From Pseudomonadota bacterium (GTDB lineage: Bacteria; Desulfobacterota; Binatia; Binatales; Binataceae), in NCBI GenBank assembly GCA_021324755.1, contig JAJPIL010000022.1:62001-126000 (forward strand): DNA of 64,000 nt, given 5' to 3'. The notes below the pieces were generated by a model. The model had not been told where the DNA came from. It saw only the letters and a program-made list of their open reading frames with translations, and did not search any database. Positions 28,837 through 38,296 of the stretch are shown in pieces (within the stretch, counting starts at the first letter, position 1; each line of letters opens with the position of its first letter). Both the position numbers and the translations under genes were made by a program.

Positions 28837-29041
28837 GACGCGATAGCGTGCGCATTGCGAGGAGAGGCAAAGTTCAAAGGCGAGTGATCGGCGGCTTGAA
28901 CGTACTCGTGCCAGGCAGTGGGTAAGAAAGGCGAGGAGCCCTCAGCGACGGTGCTTGGCGCACGCGGACACACGCGATGAACCCACGGCCGCGACGTGTC
29001 GCTTTGTAGCGCTTCTCGAATAATTTTAGAGGGGGATGTGT

Positions 29042-29494
29042 ATGGAGCGGCCGACGTGGGACCAATACTTTATGACTATCGCTCGTCAGGTTTCCGAGCG
29101 TTCGACCTGTCCCCGTGCCAAAGTAGGGGCGGTAATAGTCAGAGAGCGCAATATACTAGCCACCGGCTATAACGGCGCGCCCAGCGGCTTTCCGCATTGC
29201 ACCGACGTCGGATGTTTGATCTACGAGTCGCGAACACCTTACGGTGAGACGGAACTCAATTGTTACCGTAGTATCCACGCCGAGATTAACGCGATCTCGC
29301 AGGCCGCGAAAAACGGCGTCATGATCGCCGGCGCCGATATATATGTCACTCACACGCCGTGTGTGCACTGCTTTAAGGTGTTGGTTAACGTCAAGATTCG
29401 TACCATCTTTTACGAGAGCGAGTATAAATTTCATACGATCGCCGAGCTACTCAAGTATGCGCAAGTCGAACTCGTGCGAGTTGAGCGTGGTTAG
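29042..29494 (+). CDS. dCMP deaminase family protein
   Basis: About 150 aa. Zinc ligands are in HAEINAI and TPCVHC, and the N-terminal KVGAVIV.E.NILATGYNGAPSG matches dCMP/ComE deaminases, which make dUMP for thymidylate synthesis. Of two in-frame ATGs (29036 and 29042), the second has GAGGGGG 6 nt upstream and is preferred. It stands alone; neighbours are unrelated. Confidence 0.92.
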   Translation: MERPTWDQYFMTIARQVSERSTCPRAKVGAVIVRERNILATGYNGAPSGFPHCTDVGCLIYESRTPYGETELNCYRSIHAEINAISQAAKNGVMIAGADIYVTHTPCVHCFKVLVNVKIRTIFYESEYKFHTIAELLKYAQVELVRVERG

Positions 29495-29709
29495 TCTCCC
29501 CTGGCTAGAGCTCACGTTCACCGACCGGCATGTTTTACGCTTCGGTACAGCTTTCAGCTGCTCGGGCGAAGCGTAGTGACTTGATAGTTGTCAGGGCACT
29601 CTGTGTCGCGCCGCTCCCAAAGCACGGAGGTTGCGCCGGCTCACAACCGCTTCGCTATGGCGAAGCTTGCGCAAGTCTAGAGTCGTTTTGACGGGCAGAT
29701 TTTCTAGAA

Positions 29710-30015
29710 GTGCAAAGCAGCGCACTGCGTTGGCCGTTCAGTAAAGCTCGTCTTGGACTGATTATGGCGTGGTGGATAATGTCTTGGGGCTGCCGTCAAA
29801 ACCTGCCGGATGCTCAAAGCTATGCCGCGCGGCTGTATGTGGCTAGGTGCGGGCAGTGTCATACAGCCTACTCGCCGCGTTCGCTTACTGGTGCCATGTG
29901 GGAGGTCCAAGTAGAGATGATGGACGCGCGGATGAGGCAAGCCGGCCTTCCTGCGCTGAGTGAAGAGGAAAAAAGGGCGATTCTTTCCTACCTGAAAAAG
30001 AACGCGGCGCGTTGA
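29710..30015 (+). CDS. Small monoheme cytochrome c-like lipoprotein
   Basis: 101 aa from a GTG. A short basic N-terminus and hydrophobic core end in a lipobox-like MSWGC (Cys 28). A single CGQCH haem site follows at about residues 47-51. Met-rich VQVEMMDARM could supply the axial ligand, and the tail LSEEEKRAILSYLKKNA is typical of a small class I cytochrome c. Its redox partner is unknown. It converges on otsB. Confidence 0.75.
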   Translation: MQSSALRWPFSKARLGLIMAWWIMSWGCRQNLPDAQSYAARLYVARCGQCHTAYSPRSLTGAMWEVQVEMMDARMRQAGLPALSEEEKRAILSYLKKNAAR

Positions 30016-30100
30016 GCTTCGCAATTGGTCGGCTTTTGTAATCTGCAACGAGGGGGATGGCTCAGGGATGCATCCGCCAGGTACGGCGAGGGTCAATTAG

Positions 30101-30940
30101 TCACGTAGATTTTTGACGTTTAATCGCGTCTGCCAAAAGGTTTAGCGTTTGAACAACTTGCGCTGGGCTTTCCACTCTATACTTCGCCCAACTGGGTGAA
30201 TCGTCTCCAACTTTAACGGTTACTCCTCGGCTGCGAAGTTCGTAGAAGGCGTCTTCATCGGTAATGTCGTCGCCGAAATAGACCGTTGTTTTGGTGTCCT
30301 TGAAGTAGCTCTCAAGAAGTCTTATTGCGCAGCCCTTGCTCGCGCCTTTTGGCAGCGCTTCAATCACCATCTTACCGTGTCCTGCGCGAAGCTCAGGCGT
30401 GTTTTGTCGAATGAAATCCTCGAGTGCTTGCACTATCGGCTTGACTTGGTCCTTTTGCGCGTTGCGGTAGTGGAGGGCAATTGAAAAGCGCTTCTCTTCT
30501 ACCAGAAAACCAGCATTTGGAGGAACGTTGTCTGCAAGCCATTGGCGAACTTTTTCAAGCGCCTTTAACGCATCCTCTCCGAGCTGTCCGACGATTCGGC
30601 GGGCACCGCTCGGCTCCATCATCTCGAGCCCGTGCACGCCGATCAGCGCAACTCCGCTAGTCTCGTCGAGGAAAGCGCACAATTGGTCGATGTCGCGCCC
30701 GCTAACGATTGCAACTCGCACCAGCTCCGGGTGCGACGCGAGCTGCTTTAATACCTCCTTGGCTCCGTGAGCAGGCACGGCGCTTGCCGGGTCGGGCACG
30801 ATCGGCGAAAGCGTGCCGTCGTAATCTAGGGCTAAAAGTAACGGCGTCGCGCCTCTAATTACGAGTTCGAACAACAGGTTGGCAGGTAGCGGCTGGGGTC
30901 GCTCAGTGGCTTGGGGCGTCGACAATAGCTCGCTCGGCAA
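30101..30940 (-). CDS. otsB: Trehalose-6-phosphate phosphatase
   Basis: 279 aa, HAD superfamily. The nucleophile motif DYDGT is at residues 39-43, VSGR is motif II-like, and GDDITDED is the metal motif. It releases trehalose from trehalose-6-phosphate. The start is a TTG inside the end of otsA, a 38-nt overlap, so it is translationally coupled. Together the two genes make the osmoprotectant trehalose from UDP-glucose and glucose-6-phosphate. Confidence 0.95.
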   Translation of the reverse strand: MPSELLSTPQATERPQPLPANLLFELVIRGATPLLLALDYDGTLSPIVPDPASAVPAHGAKEVLKQLASHPELVRVAIVSGRDIDQLCAFLDETSGVALIGVHGLEMMEPSGARRIVGQLGEDALKALEKVRQWLADNVPPNAGFLVEEKRFSIALHYRNAQKDQVKPIVQALEDFIRQNTPELRAGHGKMVIEALPKGASKGCAIRLLESYFKDTKTTVYFGDDITDEDAFYELRSRGVTVKVGDDSPSWAKYRVESPAQVVQTLNLLADAIKRQKST

Positions 30941-32432
30941 GGGAAGAACTTTCGCAAAGCGCGGTTAAGAACGCTTCAGCCCAGCGCTCAAGCGTGTTGC
31001 GGTTGACCTTTTCTCGCATCGCGCGCATCGATTCGGCTTGAGCCTCGGGGCTCATCTCCAGAGCTTCCTTGAGCCGAAGCGCGATCGCTTCGACGTCGTA
31101 TGGATTCACCAAAACCGCCTCGACCAGCTCCTCGGCGGCGCCGGCAAGTTCGCTCAGCACCAGTACGCCAGTGTCGTCGATGCGACTAGCTACGTACTCC
31201 TTGGCGACCAGGTTCATTCCGTCGCGAAGTGAGGTTACCAGCGCAACGTCCGCTGCCCGGTAGTAGGCGATGAGCTCTTCGGGCGAGAAGCGCGTGTAAA
31301 GGTAGCGCAGCGGAACCCATCCGTTGGACGAGAAGCGACCGACTATTCGCCCCACAATCTGCTCGACTTCACGGCGAAGCTGCTCGTATACGGCCAGCCG
31401 CTCGCGCGAAGGCACCGCGATTTGCACCATGGTGACACGGCCGTGGTATTTCGCATTGCGCTCAAGAAAGTGCTCGAAACCCGTAAGCCGCTCGGGAATC
31501 CCTTTGGTGTAGTCGAGGCGATCGACACCAAGGATAATGTGGGGCGTGCCGAGCGACTTCTGAATGCGCAGCGCATGCTCGCGCACCTGCTCCGAGGCGG
31601 CGATCCTGGCAAAATCCTGCGCAGCCACCCCTAGCGGAAATGAGCGCACGCTTACCTGACGACCTTCATAGTTGACCACGCCCGCCTTGCGCTCCACCTG
31701 CAGTTCGAGCACGCGCTCGCAAGCGGTTAGGAACTCCTCGGTGTACGAACGGGTATGAAAGCCTATCAGGTCAGCACCGAGCATCCCACGCAATAGTTCC
31801 TCGCGCCACGGAAAGATTCGGAAAATCGGCTCCGGGGGAAAAGGCACATGCCAGAAAAGGCCGATTCTTGAATTAGCTCGCAACTTGCGCAGCATGCTCG
31901 GTACGAGCGCAAGATGGAAGTCCTGGACCCACACGATATCGTCAGGTACGGTTTCGGCCGCCGCCAAATGAGCGAATGAAGCGTTTACTCGTTGGTAGTA
32001 AGTCCAGTCTAACCCCTCGAAGTGACACATCTGAGGCATCAGATGCATCAGCGGCCATAGCGCGCGGTTGCACAAGCCGTGGTAGTAATGCGTAACTTCG
32101 CGTTCCTCCAGCCCCAGCAACAACACCGTATAGCGCGAGGTATCTGGCGAAGGCATTGCCAAGCGATGGGCAGTCTTGCCCCCAGACCACGCTATCCAGA
32201 GTCCGCCGTGATGTTCGAGCAAACGCACGAAAGTGCTGGATACGCCGCCTATGGTTGGTCTGGTAACTTGGTTGGGGCCCTCGCCAACCACTTCGACCGG
32301 TGCGCGGTTAGACATTACCACAAGCCGCTGGCTCTGGCTCGCACGCCCCATCCGTGCTCGCGACCAAGCAAAGGGCTCTCGCGCCGCAGCGGCAAGAGAT
32401 TGCGCCCCTTTGTTGTTCTCGCTCACCACCAT
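30903..32432 (-). CDS. otsA: Trehalose-6-phosphate synthase
   Basis: GT20 glycosyltransferase, 509 aa from the ATG at 32432. The family core begins at [10 protein letters not shown], so the real start may be the ATG at 32351 (482 aa, closest to E. coli OtsA), and a TTG at 32510 is also open. Donor and acceptor motifs are visible: [35 protein letters not shown] and [14 protein letters not shown]. It is the first gene of an otsA-otsB pair. Confidence 0.95.
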   Translation of the reverse strand: MVVSENNKGAQSLAAAAREPFAWSRARMGRASQSQRLVVMSNRAPVEVVGEGPNQVTRPTIGGVSSTFVRLLEHHGGLWIAWSGGKTAHRLAMPSPDTSRYTVLLLGLEEREVTHYYHGLCNRALWPLMHLMPQMCHFEGLDWTYYQRVNASFAHLAAAETVPDDIVWVQDFHLALVPSMLRKLRANSRIGLFWHVPFPPEPIFRIFPWREELLRGMLGADLIGFHTRSYTEEFLTACERVLELQVERKAGVVNYEGRQVSVRSFPLGVAAQDFARIAASEQVREHALRIQKSLGTPHIILGVDRLDYTKGIPERLTGFEHFLERNAKYHGRVTMVQIAVPSRERLAVYEQLRREVEQIVGRIVGRFSSNGWVPLRYLYTRFSPEELIAYYRAADVALVTSLRDGMNLVAKEYVASRIDDTGVLVLSELAGAAEELVEAVLVNPYDVEAIALRLKEALEMSPEAQAESMRAMREKVNRNTLERWAEAFLTALCESSSLAERAIVDAPSH

Positions 32433-32696
32433 ATACTCATGGAGCCGGTGCGAGCCGAACGCAGCCGAAATGCACCCTGTACGCTGGTTTATTCTATGCC
32501 GGCTGGCCAAAAGCTACAAGAGTTGACAAGATTAGGCATACAAAGCTAGTTGCGCGACTTCGGGCCCACCACGCGTTTTACGCTGAGAAGGGAATGCCGT
32601 TACGCTATAAGCGGTTGTGAGCGACGCTTGCTTGTGCCAGCGCAAAAAACGGTAGAGTAAGCTTCGAACTTTGTTTGCGAAAGAAAAGACGTCGAA

Positions 32697-33683
32697 GTGG
32701 CGGCGAAGGTAAGCGTAGTCATTCCGGCTTACAATGCCGAGCGCTACATAGCACAAACGCTTAGAAGCGTTTTTGAGCAAACCTATGCGCCTTATGAGGT
32801 TATCGTGGTAGACGACGGTTCTACCGACGGGACGGGGCGCGTCGTTGCCCAGATGGGTGACAGGGTGCGTTACGAGCGCCAAGCGAATCAGGGCGCCAGT
32901 GCCGCGCGAAATCGCGGCGTAGAACTAGCACAAGGCGAGTGGATCGCTTTTCTCGACGCCGACGATGCGTGGTATCCAAACCGACTCGAGGTTCAACTGG
33001 ATTACGCCGCTAGTAATCCACAGGTAGGGTTTATTTACTCGGATTTCGCGTTAGTCGATGAAGGCGGGCGGGTCTTGGAAAAGGACGCGCTCCGTAAGCG
33101 TTGGGAAGCGGAGCGCTCTAAAAGAAATCCCAAGCTCGACCTAACTGTTCTGGCATTTTATGACCAACCTTTTCCCTATCCCTCGACCGTATTAATGGCT
33201 AAAGAGCTGCTTGTGAAAGCCGGCGGATTCAACCTATCCTTTCGCGCTAATTACCACGAGGACTTTGAAGCGTTCGCAAGGGTTGCGCGACTTTCACCTC
33301 CCCACTTTATAGCGCAAAGCCTAGTCAAATACCGGCGGCCTGCCAAACCGCCACGGGGGCCATCGGTGGAGCACAATTATCGGCTTCTTCTTCATTGTCT
33401 ACAGGAGATTTGGCGCGACGACCCAGAGAAGGTTCACGCCGTGCGCCATCATCTCGCAAGTTTTTACGGTAAAAAGGGGCGCAGTTATCTTTGCTCGGGC
33501 CAGTACCAAATTGCGCGCGAGTACTTCAAGTTGGCGCTTTCCTATGACGGGTCTAACACGCATGTTCGTAGACGCTGGTTAATCTCGTATCTTCCCGGAA
33601 TACGCGACTTCTACGCCTTTTGGCAGGTCCGCGTGCGCGGCAAGGAAGTAGTTTACCAGGTCGGCGAAATCCCGCCCCCGTAG
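32697..33683 (+). CDS. Family 2 glycosyltransferase
   Basis: 328 aa, GTG start. The GT-A fold starts immediately with VSVVIPAYNAERYIAQTLRS and VIVVDDGSTDGT. The metal-binding region FLDADDAW serves as the DXD motif. There is no membrane helix. The C-terminal ~100 residues resemble a short TPR-like helical tail (YLCSGQYQIAREYFKLALSY). The acceptor is unknown; it may decorate surface polysaccharide. It is divergent from otsA and not obviously linked to it. Confidence 0.9.
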   Translation: MAAKVSVVIPAYNAERYIAQTLRSVFEQTYAPYEVIVVDDGSTDGTGRVVAQMGDRVRYERQANQGASAARNRGVELAQGEWIAFLDADDAWYPNRLEVQLDYAASNPQVGFIYSDFALVDEGGRVLEKDALRKRWEAERSKRNPKLDLTVLAFYDQPFPYPSTVLMAKELLVKAGGFNLSFRANYHEDFEAFARVARLSPPHFIAQSLVKYRRPAKPPRGPSVEHNYRLLLHCLQEIWRDDPEKVHAVRHHLASFYGKKGRSYLCSGQYQIAREYFKLALSYDGSNTHVRRRWLISYLPGIRDFYAFWQVRVRGKEVVYQVGEIPPP

Positions 33684-33791
33684 TCACAGCCCAAGCCACC
33701 CCCAGTTCAGCTTAGGTGTAAATCTTGAGACGGCTTGTTCTGCACTCTCCGTAAGGATAGCTGGCTTCATGTTTTTTACTGCTCGTTTGCC

Positions 33792-33797
33792 TATAAT
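33792..33797 (+). promoter_or_regulatory. Putative -10 box upstream of chdC
   Basis: A perfect TATAAT lies 51 bp upstream of the coproheme decarboxylase start, preceded at 16-18 bp only by a T-rich stretch (33772-33777). The -35 is poor, so an activator or a different sigma factor may be needed. Confidence 0.35.
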
Positions 33798-33847
33798 GAA
33801 CACTGAAAAGTAAGGGATTTTGGTAAGTCACATACAGGAGTTTACTA

Positions 33848-34546
33848 ATGGAGGCGAAACCCCAGCCACAGTTCGTAAGCTTCAGTTTTTACAAGTTAGA
33901 CCCAGCGTTTCGCCGGTTGGACCGCGCGAGCAAGCAGTCCGGTAAGGAAGAGTTTGCCTCGGTCGTGCGCGAGTACGACGGGCAACTTATCGTCCGCTCG
34001 TACTCCACCGTTGGCCTTCGCGCAGACGCAGAGCTTTTGCTTTGGCGGATCGCTTCAAATCTCGATTTGTTGCAGGATATGCAAGCGCGCCTTTTCGCAA
34101 CCGAGCTTGGCCGCTACCTAAGCCTGACCCACAGCTTCCTTGCCGTGACTCGACGTTCTATCTATGTCGAACATCATCAGCATCCAGGCTCCGAGGGTTC
34201 GCGGATTAAACTCGTGCCAAGCGGCGCGAAATATTTGTTCGTTTATCCGTTCGTCAAGACCCGCGAATGGTATCAGTTGAGCAAGCATGCTCGGCAGGGA
34301 ATGATGGATGAGCATATCGAGGTCGGTCACCGCTATCCGTCCGTTAAACTCAATACGACCTATTCCTTTGGGCTTGACGATCAGGAGTTCGTCGTCGCTT
34401 TTGAGAGCGACTCGCCTACGGATTTTGTTGACCTAGTAATGGAGTTGCGCGAGACCGAGGCTAGCCGCTATACGTTGCGCGACACTCCAATCTTTACGTG
34501 CATCGCTCAGCCGATAGAAAAGGCGCTCGACCTGATGGTCGGCTAG
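33848..34546 (+). CDS. chdC: Coproheme decarboxylase / chlorite dismutase-family haem protein
   Basis: 232 aa. The family core is complete: VYPFVKTREWY holds the catalytic Tyr (Y133) of the YP.xK motif seen in coproheme decarboxylases. MMDEHIEVGHRYPSV holds the likely proximal haem His (H156), and SFGLDDQEFVVAFE is highly typical. ChdC completes the coproporphyrin-dependent haem pathway by oxidative decarboxylation of coproheme. A chlorite dismutase role would require the distal Arg and is less likely. The ATG has AGGAG 9 nt upstream. Other haem genes are not in the window. Confidence 0.88.
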   Translation: MEAKPQPQFVSFSFYKLDPAFRRLDRASKQSGKEEFASVVREYDGQLIVRSYSTVGLRADAELLLWRIASNLDLLQDMQARLFATELGRYLSLTHSFLAVTRRSIYVEHHQHPGSEGSRIKLVPSGAKYLFVYPFVKTREWYQLSKHARQGMMDEHIEVGHRYPSVKLNTTYSFGLDDQEFVVAFESDSPTDFVDLVMELRETEASRYTLRDTPIFTCIAQPIEKALDLMVG

Positions 34547-34666
34547 ACTTTATGCGTACGAACCGCGAATTATTTGCCGGACGACCTGGCAAGGGGCCTT
34601 TTGCTCCAGTCAAGCGCGTGGCAGGTCGAGGTAATAGGCTAAACAGGAGGAAGTTCGGTTTGGACC

Positions 34667-35266
34667 GTGATTCTTAAAGTTGCGCGGCTAGGTAACCCCG
34701 TAGTTCGACAGACGGCGCGTGAAGTCGATCCGCGCGAAATATCGAGCGCTGACTTTCAGCGCCTGCTCGACGATATGGTCGAAACGATGCGCGAGTACGA
34801 CGGCGTAGGTCTGGCTGCCCCTCAAGTGCACGTGCCAAAGCGCGTTGCCGTCTTGGAGGTAACCGACCATCCGCGCTATCCGCATATCGAGCGTATCCCG
34901 TTGACCTTCCTTATAAATCCGGTCGTGGTGCCGGTGGGGGAAGAGACCGAGGAAGATTGGGAAGGTTGTCTGAGTATACCCGAGTTGCGCGGAAAGGTGC
35001 CACGATTCAAAGCCGTGCGGGTCAGCGCCTTAGGCCGGCAAGGTGAAAAATTGGAATTTGTCGCCCGGAATTTTCACGCTCGGGTAATCCAGCACGAAGT
35101 CGACCATCTCAATGGAATGGTTTACTTGGATAGGATGAAAGACCTTCGTTCGTTAAGTTATCTGCTCGAATGGCAGCGCTACTGGATGGACGACTTGACG
35201 GTGCGAGGGAAGGCGAAAAAAGGCAAGGCACACGTGGAAGCGCCGTCGAAAGGCGCGAGTAGCTGA
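34667..35266 (+). CDS. def: Peptide deformylase
   Basis: 199 aa. It removes the N-formyl group from new proteins. All three motifs are present: GVGLAAPQ (46-53), EGCLS (99-103) and HEVDH (143-147). The GTG at 34667 is the only reasonable start in frame; the AGGAGG upstream is 16 nt away, farther than usual. The Lys-rich tail (KGKAKKGKAH) is longer than average. The usual partner fmt is not adjacent. Confidence 0.96.
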   Translation: MILKVARLGNPVVRQTAREVDPREISSADFQRLLDDMVETMREYDGVGLAAPQVHVPKRVAVLEVTDHPRYPHIERIPLTFLINPVVVPVGEETEEDWEGCLSIPELRGKVPRFKAVRVSALGRQGEKLEFVARNFHARVIQHEVDHLNGMVYLDRMKDLRSLSYLLEWQRYWMDDLTVRGKAKKGKAHVEAPSKGASS

Positions 35267-35294
35267 GAATCTCACATAATTAGCTGAATTAAGG

Positions 35295-36503
35295 ATGCGT
35301 TTTTGTCCTCAGTGCGGCGCCCCATTGTTGGCGCAGGCTAAATTTTGCGTGCAATGCGGCCATCGTTTGAGCAGCCGCGGATACCCGGCGGCTAGCGGGA
35401 AAGCGAGTAAGCCTGGAGCTGACGTTGGGTTTCTTTCGGTTTTTTCAGGTCTAGTCGTCGCCGGTGCGCTCATCGCCTGGGTCTTGGTGGTTCGCGAGCA
35501 GCGCTTCGATACCATCGTCAACCAAACGGCAACTTCCACTGGGGCACAAAGCGTACAGGCTTCAGGTATGACCTTGCCCGCAGGCCATCCTAAGGTGGAG
35601 CTCCCGCCCGAAGCGCTAAAGTTTATCGAGCAGGTAAGGACCAAAGCCGAACAACACCCTGATGACGTAGCGGCCTGGACTCAGTACGGCGACGTTGCCT
35701 ACCGTGCAGCGCTGCTTGACCCCAGTTTCTACAGTCAAGCCGCGCAAGCTTATGCTCATGTGCTTAAGCTTGACCCAGATAATCTTTCGGCCCTGCGGGG
35801 TATGGGCAACATCAACTACGACCGCCACCGTTACGACGAAGCGACGGCCGCCTACGAGCATTACCTGAAACAGAAGCCCGACGATCCTGCCGTGCGCACA
35901 GACCTGGGGACGCTCTATCTTTACACCGGTAATCCCGACCAAGCCATTGTTCAGTACAATAAAGCCCTTGCAATAAAGCCAGACTTTTTCGAAGCCTATT
36001 TTAATTTGGGCGTGGCCTACATCCAGATGGGACAGGCTGCGAAGGCCCAAGAAGCCTTAAAGCACGCGTTGGCGCTTGCTCCCGATGACCGGGCGCGAAA
36101 ACAGGTGCGCGACCTTTTAGCCGAAGCTGGCGCTCCAGTTAGCACGCAGAATGTCGAACAAAGCGCAAATGCAGCCCCGCAAACTTCTACGACAAGTCAA
36201 GCGGCTGAACAACCTCAGGAGCCCACTAAGACCTTTGCCGGTGCGATCGAGGCGATGGTGCGCCAGCTGCCTATTGCAGGTTCACGGGTCAAAGCCGTGC
36301 AGTGGCCCTCACAGTTCGAAGCGAACGTCCTGCTCAGCGACTTCCCGATGGACCAGATGCCGCCTTTTGCAAAAGAAAAATTCCTCGCGGATATCAAGGA
36401 CGGTATCGAGCAAGCAAAAAGGTCTTTCAGCGTGACTGCGCCTTTCAAGCTTAATTTGGCTGACGCGAAAAGCGGAAAGGTGCTTGAGTCGGTGGTCGAA
36501 TGA
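35295..36503 (+). CDS. Zinc-ribbon / membrane-anchored TPR protein
   Basis: 402 aa. An N-terminal double-CxxC zinc ribbon (FCPQCGAPLL ... FCVQCGH, residues 3-24) is followed by one membrane helix (~47-65). At least three TPR repeats (~120-275; DLGTLYLYTGNPDQAIVQYNKAL, FNLGVAYIQMGQAAKAQEAL) come next. A Thr/Gln-rich linker leads to a C-terminal ~90-residue domain of unknown fold. The TPRs would lie outside the cytoplasm if the ribbon is inside, suggesting an envelope scaffold. It begins 28 bp after def and may be co-transcribed. Confidence 0.85.
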   Translation: MRFCPQCGAPLLAQAKFCVQCGHRLSSRGYPAASGKASKPGADVGFLSVFSGLVVAGALIAWVLVVREQRFDTIVNQTATSTGAQSVQASGMTLPAGHPKVELPPEALKFIEQVRTKAEQHPDDVAAWTQYGDVAYRAALLDPSFYSQAAQAYAHVLKLDPDNLSALRGMGNINYDRHRYDEATAAYEHYLKQKPDDPAVRTDLGTLYLYTGNPDQAIVQYNKALAIKPDFFEAYFNLGVAYIQMGQAAKAQEALKHALALAPDDRARKQVRDLLAEAGAPVSTQNVEQSANAAPQTSTTSQAAEQPQEPTKTFAGAIEAMVRQLPIAGSRVKAVQWPSQFEANVLLSDFPMDQMPPFAKEKFLADIKDGIEQAKRSFSVTAPFKLNLADAKSGKVLESVVE

Positions 36504-36679
36504 CCGTCTGGCTGCCGTTTGTGCGCTCTTGAAGGACGCATATCGGCATGACGGTCATGGCGAGTTACGCTCGTTCTTCAGCCGACAATTGCGTTTGGCT
36601 ATCGATTCGCAAAATTCTCGCAAAATTCGCGCCGTTGCGGTCGAAGAAGGCTTTTGAGGTCGCAATTGGCACGCTGGTG

Positions 36680-36895
36680 CTAATACTCCTTCCGCAGTGA
36701 CCTTCTTTGACGCTTTTCGCGCCCAATTAAGCTGCCGAATAAGCGCAAGTTATTGCATACTCTATAGCCCAAAGCAAAATAGGCAATGAGGGTAGTTACT
36801 GAAATTGCGCTAAATAATTGAACACTTTTCCCGAGCACGTCCGAGTCAGTTGAACTACACGCCAGGATTGAGCGTCTTAATGAGCGAGGAGGCAT
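36680..36895 (-). CDS. Possible small single-helix membrane protein
   Basis: 71 codons on the minus strand with one convincing hydrophobic segment (SAISVTTLIAYFALGY) and a strongly basic tail. No ribosome site or family is recognised, so it could be a chance frame within the 475-bp gap between the TPR gene and the 70-aa gene. Confidence 0.22.
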   Translation of the reverse strand: MPPRSLRRSILACSSTDSDVLGKSVQLFSAISVTTLIAYFALGYRVCNNLRLFGSLIGREKRQRRSLRKEY

Positions 36896-36979
36896 AGTTA
36901 TTGCGTCTGCCCTCATACGACTACGGTGGCTAGCGTAGTTACAATTCAAGTGCGTTAACCGCATCCTGAGGTCGAAATC

Positions 36980-37192
36980 GTGATTGACACAATGTGTGCA
37001 GAGGAACCAGCGGCGAGAAGGCGCTGCCGGATAATAAAGCCAATACGCGACAAAGGAGGTCGGGTCCGTTTTAAGGAGTCGGCTGAGATTATCAAGGATG
37101 TCGAGAATTTGGGCCGCCAGATGTACCTGGTGAGATTTGATGACGGGACGACCACGTTTCTCTTCCCTGACGAGGTCGAAATCCTCGACTAG
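36980..37192 (+). CDS. Small SH3-like hypothetical protein
   Basis: 70 aa, GTG start with TGAGG 8 nt upstream. The protein is beta-rich with a pattern (GGRVRF ... MYLVRFDDGTTTFLFPDEVEIL) that suggests a small SH3-like barrel of the type in NifZ-like or KOW-type proteins. No Cys pair or catalytic residue stands out. It is followed by a possible terminator at 37235-37260. Confidence 0.55.
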   Translation: MIDTMCAEEPAARRRCRIIKPIRDKGGRVRFKESAEIIKDVENLGRQMYLVRFDDGTTTFLFPDEVEILD

Positions 37193-37641
37193 TCTGCTTT
37201 CGGCTGCGACGACTTGACGACCCTTTTGTAGGGCGCGGCCTTAAAACCGCCTTTTATTTTCAGATGCCGCATAGATCGCTGGCGGCATTGGCGGTGGTCT
37301 ATACACGCCAACAGGATTACCCATCCCGAGACGAAGGATTAAATAGCTCGATTGCTACACAGCAACGGTGATGTATACTCGACTCGCCAAAGTCGTTATC
37401 TGTGACTAAATTGAATAATTACCTTGACGGAAGCGGGAATTGGCTGGCGCGTTTTTTCAAGAACATTAACGGGCCAAAACTGTGTGTGGCCCGGGCGCGC
37501 AAAAGCCAGCAACTGGGGGCCTCAGTTGCGTCACACGCAAAGTAGCTTTGTTTTCGGCATGAACGCGGTAGCAACGAATGTTTCGCCAGCTCGTGGCGAA
37601 GTGTACGCTGATTTGTTGACGGTGGCTGCGTTATCGAGACG
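37193..37641. other. Intergenic region with two hairpins
   Basis: About 450 bp. Besides the terminator at 37235-37260 there is a perfect 7-bp hairpin at 37509-37529 (arms GCAACTG/CAGTTGC, 7-nt loop). A frame at 37424-37654 has no family similarity and I do not call it a gene. Confidence 0.4.
37235..37260 (+). terminator. Weak rho-independent terminator after the 70-aa gene
   Basis: A short GCGG/CCGC stem with an 8-nt A-rich loop is followed by CTTTTATTTT, 43 bp after the stop codon at 37192. Confidence 0.4.
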
Positions 37642-38247
37642 ATGGACGTTGTAATACCTGTTTACTACGATTACGCCTCGACGCTCTGCTACATCGCTTG
37701 GCGGATTGTTGGCGAGCTCGAGCGAGAACTCGGTTTCAAGGCTTTGTGGAAGGGAGTTCCTATCGCTCTTCGCTTAGGGATGGTGCGCTCAGGAAGGGCT
37801 TTGACCCAAGCGGAAAGAGCGAAAATCATGATGGTTGCGGCGGAAACGGGCGTAGATGTAGTTATTCCAGAACGCTGGGTTGATTCGCAGCTAGCCCTTG
37901 AAGGGGCTGAAATCGCTCGCGAAAAAGGCGTATTCGATGCCTACCATGCCGCCGTTTTCGACGCTTTTTGCCAGCACGGTCGCGATATCTCGCAACCGGA
38001 AGTGTTGGTCGAACTTGCTCAGCACGTTGGGCTCGAGCCACGACAATTTTTGGCCGACTTACTGAGCCATCGCATGGCCCCTCGTCTTTTGACCCATAAG
38101 CTGGAGGCTGATAGATTTTCGGCCGTCGGATACCCAAGCTTCTTGCTCGGGGAGTTTGCCCTAATCGGCGTCCAGCATATCGATACGATGCGGCTTTTGT
38201 TCAAGCGCTTTATCGAGCTTCGGTCTCAGCAAGAGCTGGGCAACTAA
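37642..38247 (+). CDS. DsbA/FrnE-like thioredoxin-fold protein without CXXC
   Basis: 201 aa. The fold matches the DsbA-like 2-hydroxychromene-2-carboxylate isomerase/FrnE group: an N-terminal strand-turn-helix YYDYASTLCYIAWR, an inserted helical domain, and the cis-Pro strand GYPSFLLGEFALIGVQ. The usual active site CPWC is replaced by STLC, leaving one Cys, so it is probably not a disulfide oxidoreductase. An isomerase or GST-kappa-like activity is possible. No signal peptide, so cytoplasmic. It converges on tadA. Confidence 0.75.
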   Translation: MDVVIPVYYDYASTLCYIAWRIVGELERELGFKALWKGVPIALRLGMVRSGRALTQAERAKIMMVAAETGVDVVIPERWVDSQLALEGAEIAREKGVFDAYHAAVFDAFCQHGRDISQPEVLVELAQHVGLEPRQFLADLLSHRMAPRLLTHKLEADRFSAVGYPSFLLGEFALIGVQHIDTMRLLFKRFIELRSQQELGN

Positions 38248-38296
38248 GCGGTTTTTGCCTTTGACAGCCTCGGCAACCGTTGTTTGCGATGTGCCG

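Noticed and set aside
32532..32882. 116-codon minus-strand frame over the start of the glycosyltransferase
   Set aside because: Antisense to GT2 coding sequence and without a recognisable domain.
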